Shown here: positions 45,968 through 55,739 of the stretch, piece after piece | How the letters are laid out: the number at the start of each line of letters is the position of its first letter | Numbering within the stretch: position 1 is the stretch's first letter | DNA from: Theocolax elegans | Lineage: Eukaryota; Arthropoda; Insecta; Hymenoptera; Cerocephalidae | Direction of reading: 5' to 3' | NCBI GenBank assembly: GCA_026168455.1 | Contig: CM047426.1 | Location: forward strand, 45,154,307-45,218,306 | Length of the DNA stretch: 64,000 bases | The notes under the pieces: model-generated | What the model saw: only the letters and a program-made list of their open reading frames with translations | Told to the model about the DNA's origin: nothing | The model's database searches: none | Program-made: the position numbers and the translations under genes

Positions 45968-46390
45968 GTGCGGCCGGAGTTCGCGTATAAGGCCAAGAAG
46001 AAGTCAGAGAAGGCTCCTCTGAAGGCAAAGGTAGCAGCGGTGGAATCCGATAAATCCACCACCGGCAAGAATCTGGTGGAGCTGGACGCGATTCTCAACC
46101 AGCTGAAGATGCTGCTACCAAGTGAGAACGGGAGCGCAGCCGGGAGTAGCAAACCAGGAAGTCCCAAGAGTGGACGGCGGTTTGCTCAGAAAAAGAAACC
46201 GCCGAACCGGCCCGGAGAGCAGAGGGGCCAATACGAGAAGCCCCGCGGCGGAAAGAGCGCGGAAGGAGGGCCAAGCAGGACGCCCTTCGATCCGAGCAGA
46301 CCGATTTCCTGTAATGGGTGCGGTAAGCTTGCATATTTCCGCCGCCATTGCCCTGACTGCAATAAGGGAAACGCCTCCGGGAGCGGCTAA
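45968..46390 (+). pseudogene. Gypsy gag, C-terminal part
   Basis: 140 codons: a basic, Pro/Gly/Ser-rich linker then a zinc knuckle CNGCGKLAYFRRHC with spacing CX2CX4-X-X4C. The histidine ligand position is tyrosine, which should weaken zinc binding. Gag capsid sequence is missing: only ~570 bp separate the LTR from this ORF. The first ATG is an assumption; the true gag start is probably deleted. Confidence 0.65.
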
Positions 46391-46431
46391 ACGGGACTCA
46401 GGCCGAATCCAAGGGCCAGAGAGTCCCAGAG

Positions 46432-47787
46432 ATGCCCAGAAGCTCGGGCCCACGGAATGAACGAGACCGCGCGGAGCTCATCCGCGGCGGGATAGACTCG
46501 ATGAAGCCAGAGGAGCGTAGGAAGGGAATCGATTCCCAAGATTCTATTCCTCAAGGTCAGCAGGAGCTACACCGGAGCTACCGTCCAGAGGACGAGACGC
46601 GCTGGTGGCTCCAAGCGGAAATTAGCGATTTCCGGATCAGAGCCCTGTATGATCCAGGAGCTTCGACGACGGTAATGGGGTCTAACGGCCTCACAATCGC
46701 CACCGCCCTGGGAAAATTGCTCTCTACCGAAAACGCGGGGAGAGTGAAATTGGCTGATGGACATGCACAACCACTGAGTGGGCACGTAATGTTGCCTTTC
46801 ACCATCGGTGGTGAGACCAAGGAGCTCAGGGTTGCCATTATGCCAAATCTGGACGCCGAATGTTACGTAGGAGTCAATTTCGTACGTGCATTTCGTGCAG
46901 TTCTAGACCCAGACGCTGATCAGCTGTTCCTCAAGAACAGCAAAGCCCACGTCCAGTTAGAGGTAGCTAGCTTGGACGGAGGTACGGCTTCTTTGTCGTC
47001 AGCAGGTGTGGCTGACGCAACCGACAGTCAACGCGAGGAATTGCGTCAGCTGTTGGACCGAGTTCTATCCAACACCATGCCAAAGATCGGTCGATCTCAC
47101 GATGTCGAGCACACAATCGACGTCGGATCAGCCAAACCGATCAAGCAGCGGTACTACCCGGTCTCGGACAAAATCCAAGAAGAAATGCACCGCCAAGTGA
47201 AGGAGATGCTTGACTCCGGGGTCATTGAGCCCTCGACCAGCGGATGGTCCAACCCGGTGGTGATGGCGAGAAAGGATGACAATTCTAGACGGTTTTGTAT
47301 CGACTTCAGGAAAGTCAACGCTCTAACAAAACCAGATGCATATCCTTTGCCTTTCATGCATGATATACTGCGCAAACTAAGAAAGGCTCGCTGTATCTCC
47401 ACTCTCGACATGAATTGCGCCTATCATCAGATACCGTTGCAAGTCGAGTCGCGCCCTATTACTGCTTTCACAGTTCCTGGATTGGGACTGTTCCAGTTCA
47501 CTAGGATGCCGTACGGATTGGCATACGCGGGAGCGACCTTTCAACGGATGATAGACCAAGTCGTAGGACCAGACCTGGCGCCGCACGCTTATGCTTACCT
47601 TGATGATATTATCGTCGTGTCGGAGACATTCGAGGATCATAAGCGTTACCTAGAGGAAGTCCTTAAAAGACTGGCAGAAGCTGGACTTTCAATAAACCGG
47701 GATAAGTGCGTTTTTTGTAAGTCAGAGGTTAAGTATCTTGGCGTACTGGTAACCGGGACGGAGTACGTCCCGATCCCGCCAAGATAG
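46432..47787 (+). pseudogene. Gypsy pol part 1: protease and reverse transcriptase
   Basis: 451 codons. The protease region has ALYDPGAST at residues 71-79: the Asp-Ser/Thr-Gly triad reads D-P-G. RT motifs follow: SGWSNPVVMARKDD, FCIDFRKVNALT, STLDMNCAYHQIPL, FTRMPYGLAYAGATFQRM and the catalytic YLDD at 389-392, then KYLGVLVT. A one-base deletion near 47770-47780 ends the frame at 47787 before the RT connection domain. It lies in the -1 frame relative to the gag remnant. Residue use and GC content exceed the surroundings, as in a young element. Confidence 0.9.
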
Positions 47788-49187
47788 AGCCGATAAAAGA
47801 GTATCCGGCTCCGAAGAATATTAAACAGCTTCGCCGTTTCCTCGGTATGGCTTCTTGGCATAGGCGATTTATGCCGGATTACGCGACAATCGCAGAACCC
47901 TTGACGCGTTTAACCAAGAAGAACCAGCGGTATGAATGGCTTGAGGAGCAAGAGCAAGCCTTCCAACAGCTCAAGGCCGTCTTAATGACAGCACCGATTC
48001 TGCAGCGTCCCGTCCCAAATGGGCAGTACATACTGCAGACAGACGCCAGTGACACCGGTATAGGGGCTGTGCTACTCCAACTCGTGGAAGGAGACGAAAG
48101 AGTTTTGGAGTACGCAAGTCGGATCTTGTCCCCAGCCGAGAGGAATTACAGTGTCACCGAACGAGAATGTTTAGCGGTTGTCTGGGCAATAAAGAAGTTC
48201 AGGCAGTATATAGAAGGTTACGAGTTTCGAGTCGTAACCGACCACAACAGTTTGCATTGGCTCTGCAATATGCGCAACCCAACGAGTCGTCTCGCAAGAT
48301 GGGCTCTCGAACTCCAAGCGCACACCTTCACGATTGAGCACAAGAAAGGTGCGCTTAATCATGTTCCAGACGCGCTCTCCAGAATGTATGAAGAAGGAGA
48401 GCCGACGATAGCCTCGGTCTCTTGGAGCGACACTACTGTTGACCCGTGGTACCTCGCATGGGTAAAGGATGTATCAGAGAGACCACGGGAATTCCCCGAA
48501 TGGAAAGTAGTAGGGGGAAATCTATATACTTACCGGCCTGACCCCACCTTAGAGGACGTCATGGAAGACCCCGAGGCATGGAAGATGGTAGTGCCTCAAG
48601 AGAATCGCCCGTCGATTCTAAGAGAATGTCACGACGATCCAACTGCTGGCCACTTAGGTCGCGAAAAGACTTTCGCACGGGTTGCCAGATTATACTATTG
48701 GCCGCGATACTACGCGGAGGTAGGTGACTACGTGCGGAAATGTCAAATCTGCCAGCAGTGTAAGGTAGAGCAGCAACCGCCTAGAGGCCTAATGGGCCGT
48801 AGAGTAGTCGAAAGACCTCGGCAGGTTGTCGCAGGTGATGTGACTGGATCATTACCTCGCTCTACCCACGGATTCGAGTACATTCTAGTCTTCCAGGACT
48901 TATTTACGCGCTGGATTGAAGCGGTCCCAATTAGAAAAGCAAACGCAAAGACCATAGTAAAGGAGTTACACGAGCGTGTCCTCATGCGTTTCGGCACGCC
49001 GGAAGTATTTCACTCCGATAATGGGACCGAGTTCAAAAACAAGATGGTCGACGACTATCTCAAAGAGAAGGGAGTGTACCATACGACGACACCTCCTTAC
49101 CACCCTCGAGCAAACCCCGTAGAGAGGTCGAACCGCACGCTTAAGACAATGGTAGCTTCGTACATCAAGGAAAAGCATACCAGCTAG
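47788..49187 (+). pseudogene. Gypsy pol part 2: RNase H and integrase
   Basis: After the frameshift the frame reads on as LRRFLGMASWHRRFMPDY. RNase H: LQTDASDTGIGAVL, SVTERECLAVVWAIKKF and VTDHNSLHWL. Integrase: HHCC finger HDDPTAGHLGREKT...CQICQQC, catalytic D in VAGDVTGSLP, D in FHSDNGTEF and E in HPRANPVERSN, spaced as the DDE core. It ends at TAG 49185-49187, where a tryptophan codon (TGG) is expected before DEKLPEL. Confidence 0.9.
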
Positions 49188-49973
49188 GACGAAAAGCTAC
49201 CGGAATTAGTGTTTGCAATAAACACAGCGGTTCAAAGCTCGACAGGGTGGAGCCCGGCAATGTTGAACTACGGTCGACAGCCAGAGCCACCTAGCACGGA
49301 CCGGCGAGAGCAAGAAGAGCTCGCACAAGAACGGTTTGATCAGCAGCGGCTCCAGGACTGGTCTGAGAGACTGTCCAGGCTAACCGAGCTGCACAAAGTG
49401 GCCTCCGAGAATGCCGCCGCGGCTCAAGCGAGACAAGCCGTATATTTCAACGCCGGGCGTCGAGACGAAATCTTTGAGATAGGCGATCTTGTTTGGAAAA
49501 AGAACAGAGTCCAGTCTTCCAGCGCTGACAAGACAACCTCTAAGTTGGCACCAAAGTATGTAATCCCATACGTGGTTGTCCAGACAAAAGGCTCAAACAC
49601 GTACCTTATTCAGGACGGGCAAGGCGACGAGGAGATGATACACGCCGAACATCTCAAGCCCTACGTGCCCGACAACGGAATGCCTCTGGCCGAAGTAGAC
49701 GACGTCGCCCAACCGACGATGGACGAAGAGGCGACGAGCGACCCGCCTCCTACGAGCGAAGACACCCCGAGCGAAAAAATGTACTCTCCGGCCGCGCCCA
49801 GCGGGGAGCCGAGGCCCACAGCGAGCGTTCCGACGAAAAAGGGAAGGGGTCGTCCGCGGAAAACCGCTAGGGTGGTCGTCCGTCCGACAAACAGGGCCAC
49901 AGAACCGCGCACTAGCGTTAGTGAAACAGAACGGGAGCGCGGTAGGGGTCGTCCAAGGAAGAACCCGAAATAA
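49188..49973 (+). pseudogene. Gypsy integrase C-terminal domain with AT-hooks
   Basis: Same frame as part 2, past the single nonsense codon. DEKLPELVFAINTAVQSSTG begins it, then a GPF-like barrel region EIGDLVWKKN and QDGQGDEEMIHAEHLKPY. An acidic, Pro-rich linker leads to two AT-hook motifs, GRGRPRKTAR and GRGRPRKNPK, at the extreme C-terminus. AT-hooks bind the minor groove of AT-rich DNA and would sit where some Gypsy elements carry a chromodomain, suggesting a role in target choice. It ends at TAA 49971-49973. Confidence 0.85.
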
Positions 49974-50206
49974 GGGAATACCCGGACAGTACCAAGGCTA
50001 GCAGCCGACATCCATCTCTGAAGGCTCCTTTTGGATTAAACTCTCCTCTGCCACGGAACGAGCAAATTGAGAGTCCCTAGCTCGTTCTGGACGACTAGAT
50101 CTCAGAAGTTCCGTGGCCAAAGATTGGGCATCCGAGCCCTATCCCGATCCTGCACCCGCGAATCTCAGATACACACGTCCAGTGTACGTGGAATCTGGGA
50201 GGGGGG
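49974..50206 (+). other. Gypsy 3' untranslated region and polypurine tract
   Basis: No env-like ORF. It ends in GGGAGGGGGG just before the 3' LTR TG. Confidence 0.8.
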
Positions 50207-51280
50207 TGTAAAGGTAATCTACATACTCTTATGCGTATGAAGCTATACCTTATAACGAGCGCGAGTGACGATCGGAAAAGCTCGTAGGTGATCGGGAAAG
50301 CCCGCGCGTAAGCCGCGTAAGGACTAATAATGGTCCGACGCGCAAGCTGACTTAGGAGAGTATATAGAGAGTTTATGCGAGTCATCGTAGATAGACACGT
50401 CGCCGGTAACGCCTTCCTTGATATTTCGCGGCATGAGAACAAGAATCGTTATCGCGGATTCTTGCTCGGGTTCTGGGTTTCGCGCCGTGAAGAGTGAGTG
50501 ACTTGGTGGAGTGAGCGTGCTGGTGTTAAGTGCACAGCTCCAGCGACTCCCAGGAACCTGCGAGGACGGCGAAGTTGCCGCGCGCGAGAGCCCGACGGAG
50601 AGAGGGAAAACAGGGCGAAGTCTAACGCATCGACGGGGAGAATCGAGATTTAAGGTACGTGGTGCACCACTCGCGATCCGCCGAAGCCGTAAAGACTCTC
50701 TCTTTACGGCTATAACTATAAGTTCGGGATCGGCGGATCTCACCCGCGCGCGACGGCGAGGTAGCAAACGGGTGACCGCGTACGCGTGCTAGAAAAAGAG
50801 ATAGTGCGAGTAACCCCGGTGGTTACACCTCGTCGCGAGACCTCACGCGGCCTATATACGGCTTTTGTTAAATCTTTGATCTTTGTTAAACTTTGTTTAT
50901 ATTTCTTTAACTTGAATAAAAATTCATATGTAATCAATATCCGAATACGAGTTTGATTATTGATTACCGGTGTACATCATTCCCGTTATCCCGAATACCG
51001 CCCTCTCCGTTTCAGGAGCGGCCGAGGTAAACTTACCGCGAATTTATCCCTTTTATTCGCGGTCCTTTTCAGCTCACGACGTTTTAGCTGTACAAAGACG
51101 CGAGATCGGCAAGTGATCTCGAGGTTGTTAACGGACATCGCAACGGTAGGTCGTGCGCGGGGTTCACTGATTTGAATCCGCCGCGCACTCTCGGAGCACC
51201 GCCTAGGTAGTATAACTAGGCAGTGCCGTAGCAACCGATCCCTTTACCCCTACCGACGCGAAAGATTGTACCCCGTTACA
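50207..51280 (+). repeat. Gypsy 3' LTR
   Basis: TGTAAAGGTAATC...CCCCGTTACA, 1,074 bp, same length as the 5' LTR with no indels noted. Confidence 0.95.
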
Positions 51281-51983
51281 ATATATATATATATATACAT
51301 ATACATGTAATAAAAATAATTACAATTAGTAAAGAATTGCAAGGTTTATGCAAACATTTGCCACGCAAATTAATTTATTTTATTAATTTTCTTATGATTA
51401 CTTACTTTATTTACTTTATTAATTACTTTATCTAAGATATTTTATTAAAGTAAAATAGAAAAATGACCGAATAAAGAAGGATAACTTTTGTGTAGATGTA
51501 GCTACATTTTATATCGATTTAGAATTAAATTTTATAATGTATCTAATATTTAATATCAATTAGGTAATAGTAGAAATAGAATTTCTCTCTTTCTTTAATT
51601 ACAAGGAAAACCTTATTTACCGAACATAAAACGATGAAACATCGTAAAAAGATGTATATATATTCTCAGTCATATAGCATCTTGATCAATATATTTAGCG
51701 AAATACATGTCTTCAAATATTTATATAATTCCAATTTAAATATAAGAACAGATATGAAGTATATTATTATATTGATTGTCTAAATACTACTAGAACTCTA
51801 AACAATAACACTATTATAACTCTGGAACTTAATAAAGTAGATAAGTAAAATTATAATAAAAAAACAGCGAGCAAAACTATTTTTGAGCGAGTGTATTATT
51901 AAGTGTGAATTTAACCGAAAAATAAACGAAAAAAATAATCTTGAATAAATATGAAACAATATAAAATATTGTTTTTTTATTAC

Positions 51984-52195
51984 CTTTCAGCCTCTTTGTG
52001 TTGTCGTTTTTTACTGACAGTGTACGGGCGGCAAATTTGATGCACTTTAGTTAAATGATTATTTAACGTTGTAGTTGATCCATAGGTCTTAAGGATTTGA
52101 TCACAAATTTCACACGTTGCATAACTACCATCTTCGCTCTTTTTAAAGTGTTCCCACACCCAACTTTTCATTTTACTTTTTTTCTGTATGAACAA
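51984..52195 (-). CDS. hAT transposase exon 1, BED zinc finger
   Basis: ATG at 52195. MKSWVWEHFKK, ATCEICDQILKT and TTTLNNHLTKVHQ give the BED pattern: aromatic residues, CX2C, then HX4H, about residues 9-50. BED fingers bind the transposon ends. The exon stays open to a GTAATA donor after GAA-AG. Spliced to 44103 it enters the catalytic domain in frame. It is intact, unlike the catalytic exon. Confidence 0.8.
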
Positions 52196-53490
52196 TTAGA
52201 AAATCGATGATAATTCCGGCAGCGCTCTTACCGTACTGCTCTCGAGTCAATGTTATTCTGTTCTAGAAATTCAACTTTATTATAAGTATACTTTGTTTAC
52301 ATTATACATTATACGTACTTTGTATTATTACTCTATCATAATAGTAAATTAAAATTACTATCAACTTCTATTAAAATTTTCATTTTATTATTAAATTATA
52401 TTTATTAATTAATGAGCATTATCTAATTTTTTTTACTAATTAATTAAATAATTCTAATTGAGGAGCTGGATGCAAGAACACGCCGAGCGCGGCGAATGGA
52501 TAGAGGAGGCGGAGAGAAATTAAGAAATTGACGTCACCGTGACCAAATATTTTAATTTGCCGAATTTAATTTAAAAAAATACTATCGTATGCAGAATTAA
52601 AAGACGCAACTTTTTTCTATTTAATGTTTTTCTGTACGATGTGCAGATCAGATGAAAAAAATTAAGATCTGGAAATTTAGAAAACGGATTTTTAATCCAT
52701 TTTTAAAAATTGAATCGCTGTAACTTTGACAAATCATAATGATGGATAATAATGATAGAGCGATTTAAAGAAAACTAACTAAATACTTAACTAAATTACA
52801 TAAAAATAAAGATATTTATAGCATCAAAAAGCTATTTTTCTGTATGAACAATTAGAAAATCGATGATAATTCCGGCAGCGCTCTTACCGTACTGCTCTCG
52901 AGTCAATGTTATTCTGTTCTAGAAATTCAACTTTATTATAAGTATACTTTGTTTACATTATACATTATACGTACTTTGTATTATTACTCTATCATAATAG
53001 TAAATTAAAAATTACTATCAACTTCTATTAAAATTTTCATTTTATTATTAAATTATATTTATTAATTAATGAGCATTATCTAATTTTTTTTACTAATTAA
53101 TTAAATAATTCTAATTGAGGAGCTGGATGCAAGAAACACGCCGAGCGCGGCGAATGGATAGAGGAGGCGGAGAGAAATTAAGAAATTGACGTCACCGTGA
53201 CCAAATATTTTAATTTGCCGAATTAATTATAAAAAATACTATCGTATGCAGAATTAAAAGACGCAACTTTTTTCTATTTAATGTTTTTCTGTACGATGTG
53301 CAGATCAGATGAAAAAAATTAAGATCTGGAAATTTAGAAAACGGATTTTTAATCCATTTTTAAAAATTGAATCGCTGTAACTTTGACAAATCATAATGAT
53401 GGATAATAATGATAGAGCGATTTAAAGAAAACTAACTAAATACTTAACTAAATTACATAAAAATAAAGATATTTTATAGCATCAAAAAGC
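52179..53490. repeat. 656 bp tandem duplication upstream of hAT transposase
   Basis: Units 52179-52834 and 52835-53490 are nearly identical (CTGTATGAACAATTAGAAAA at 52184 and 52840). Differences are a few single-base indels. The breakpoint overlaps the first codons of the BED exon. Confidence 0.9.
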
Positions 53491-54240
53491 AGTTATTATT
53501 TAAACCATTTTTATGTTGTAGTTTGATACAATATTACAATGCGCTTTTCAATAAATAACAAAGACGGCCACTGATTTAAGCCGCGAAGCAGATGACCATT
53601 ACGGCGACAAAGTCGATGTTCATTTGTTTACAATTTCGTTGTTTATATTGATGAGTGTACACAAAATTTATTTCTCTGCTTTCGGCGCTTGCTCTATCTG
53701 CGAAATTTTTTATCCAAATAAGCTGAAATTTTTAAGAAATTATCTTCAAATATAAACGAACAAATCTCTCGCTGGAAGTTTGCGAAGTCTAAGACTTTAC
53801 AACACACTTTCGGCTACTGAATACTGAAACCGTATTAAAAGTTTGTTATTTACGTTAAGTTCAATTGTATAGAATTTGTTTAAAGTAGAATTTTTTACAG
53901 GTTTATATTTATCGTTAGACTATATTAAGTATCTGTATGAAAAATCAGGGAATTTCATTAAGATATGTCAAAGTTACAGCGATTCAATTTTTAAAAATGG
54001 ATTAAAAATCCGTTTTCTAAATTTCCAGTTCTTAATTTTTTTCATCTGATCTGCATATCGTACAGAAAAACATTAATAGAAAAAAGTTGCGTCTTTTAAT
54101 TCTGCATACGACAGTATTTTTTTAAATTAAATTCGTCAAATTAAAATATTTGGTCACGGTGACGTCAATTTCTTAATTTCTCTCTGCCTCCTCTATCCAT
54201 TCGCCGCGCTCGGCGTGTTCTTGCATCCAGCTCCTCAATT
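53113..54240. mobile_element. Long-inverted-repeat element inside hAT
   Basis: AATTGAGGAGCTGGATGCAA at 53113 is mirrored by TTGCATCCAGCTCCTCAATT at 54240, with arms of about 300 bp that include a GACGTCACCGTGACC / GGTCACGGTGACGTC block. The centre 53490-53940 has no recognised gene. A third, direct arm copy lies at about 52454-52750 because of the tandem duplication. Confidence 0.75.
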
Positions 54241-54279
54241 ATTAGTTCCTAATGAATATTTTATTATTTTATATGTATT

Positions 54280-54403
54280 TTCGAAATTCGAAGCTTCGAA
54301 ACTTCGATTTTTTAAACCTTCGAAATGTTCTAGCACGAAGCTTTAAAATTCGAAGCTTCGAAGCTTTGAGATCTTCGAACTTCGAAAAAAAGTAAGAGCC
54401 CTA
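54280..54403. repeat. hAT right subterminal TTCGAA array and TIR
   Basis: At least six TTCGAA/CGAAGCTTCG motifs precede AAAGTAAGAGCCCTA, mirroring the left end. Confidence 0.75.
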
Positions 54404-54850
54404 CATTCATCTACTTCATGAAATGATTCTTGACAATATTGGCAATATTTTAAATGGCTTTTATTAAACTTATCATCACTTATATAAGGATTTAGTTGAC
54501 TACAATATTTACAAATTAAACTAATTTTATTGAATCAGTTCTACAACTATTTGGAAAATACTCAGTCCCTTTGCAGTATACACACCCAGTTACAATTTTC
54601 TGTGAATCTACTTGTATAAATGAATTAATATTTTGTAATTAAATAATCATTACTTCTTAAATTCTCTTTTTTTGACATTTTCTTTTCTATTTCATTTGAT
54701 TTTCATGGTATTGACGGTAAATCCTCAAAATCTCCTATTTGAACTTTTATTTCGAACCATCCTGAACCCGTAAACCATCCTTAGAATACTTCACAGCCTC
54801 TTTATCTAACATATTACTAAATCTTTTGATACTATCTGCTGTTTCACCCT
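54404..54850 (-). pseudogene. Cys-rich ORF, 5' part, split by hAT
   Basis: Minus-strand frames give ADSIKRFSNMLDKEAVKY, GWFEIKVQIGDFEDLP, then VTGCVYCKGTEYFPNSC, CKYCSQLNPYISDDKF and YCQYCQESFHEVDE, a series of CxxC zinc-ribbon-like pairs. At least two frame changes. The last codons line up with 42121 downward once one copy of the 8 bp duplication is ignored. The family is not recognised. Confidence 0.45.
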
Positions 54851-55209
54851 CTTACATTTTTTTATTTCTTTCATTCGTAAAACTAAATCTTTAATACTAT
54901 TAGTTAAAACACATTCACTGGGGATCAGGGTGAACGGCTCCCAATGCCATAAATAATAGACAAAATATAATAGACTCTCTCTCTGTCTCTGTCTCTGTCT
55001 CTTTGGTGGGTAAATCTGACGCTATAAAGCTATATCTGCTCTTTCCAAAGTAATTTTATTCCACACTTCCTTTGCAAGTTTCAGTACAAGAGGACAGGAT
55101 TTCCTCGAGTAGCGGCTCCTGTTTGAAATATTATCAGATATTTTTTATAGCACAGGAATTCTTTTATTTCCTTTAAATAGTTGATAAGCTAAGGACGTTA
55201 GGACACATC
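54851..55209. other. Unassigned; short CT repeat
   Basis: TCTCTGTCTC repeat at about 54973-55004. No gene was seen. Confidence 0.4.
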
Positions 55210-55495
55210 TTCTTGCGAAATGGCGGTTCGGTAGCGGCCAATTTCTGCGCCTCGCCATCTCAGAGCCCCTACCGATCATCACCTGTACTGAGGGATCACC
55301 TACTCGCCAGTGTCTTTCTCGCATTCTACAAGATCTCAGTTACTTTTTCTCGGCAATGCAACCGGACATATAGCCGTAGAATAATAAAGAAGAATCACGC
55401 AGAGGTATACTCGCGTTACGATAATTATATCCACGCAAACTGCTTCACAGTAGCACCTGATACGAAACAACGGGGCAACAACTCCCGGGACTGCT

Positions 55496-55738
55496 ATGCT
55501 CGAGATCGAGCCCGCCCCAGACGTCGCGCAATCTGTAGTGACCCTCACCGCAGGGACAGCTAAGCGCATGGCTTCACCCACTTTGCCGCCATGTGCGCAG
55601 GTTGCTAAGCAACCTCGCAGCACTGCGTCTCCCGGGATTTGTTCCAGCCTACCCGCGCAGTCGACCAGTACCGCAGATATTACCGCTCTGTTTGCCGAGT
55701 TTGCGAGCCGTATAGAATCTAATCTCGAGCTCCGTTGA
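55496..55738 (+). pseudogene. Probable LINE ORF1 N-terminal piece
   Basis: An open 80 codons ending STADITALFAEFASRIESNL. Position and helical end fit the part of ORF1 missing from LINE 1, whose open frame begins DDLKADMQALHARVD, but overlap is too small to prove it. It is followed directly by endonuclease sequence, so the rest of ORF1 is deleted. Confidence 0.35.
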
Positions 55739-55739
55739 G

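Larger units (their letters stand above)
44325..51280 (+). mobile_element. Gypsy LTR retrotransposon inside hAT intron
   Basis: 6,956 bp with two 1,074 bp LTRs, primer site, partial gag, pol in order protease-RT-RNase H-integrase (Gypsy order), and a purine tract GGGAGGGGGG directly before the 3' LTR. It is flanked by ATAT on both sides, though this is within an AT microsatellite. No env-like ORF. gag is internally deleted and pol has one frameshift and one nonsense change, so it is non-autonomous despite its youth. Confidence 0.95.
44104..51983 (-). other. hAT transposase intron, disrupted by Gypsy
   Basis: Donor GTAATA at 51983-51978 and acceptor TTTACAG ending at 44104. Exon 1 leaves AG of a codon and exon 2 supplies A, so the join is in frame. 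The original intron would be about 0.92 kb; the rest is the LTR element. Confidence 0.65.
42122..54403 (-). mobile_element. hAT transposon with nested insertions
   Basis: Terminal inverted repeat TAGGGCTCTTACTTTT at 42122 and AAAAAGTAAGAGCCCTA ending at 54403, with 8 bp target duplication. Without the Gypsy element it is about 5.3 kb. The transposase gene runs on the minus strand: BED exon 52195-51984, intron, catalytic exon from 44103. Further nested features are a 656 bp tandem duplication and a long-inverted-repeat element upstream of the BED exon. Confidence 0.9.

Noticed and set aside
46115..46460. Alternative-frame ORFs over gag/pol
   Set aside because: They are shadows; the zinc knuckle, protease and RT motifs lie in the frames annotated.
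49974..50206. Env gene of an errantivirus-type Gypsy
   Set aside because: Only about 230 bp separates pol from the 3' LTR and it has no ORF.
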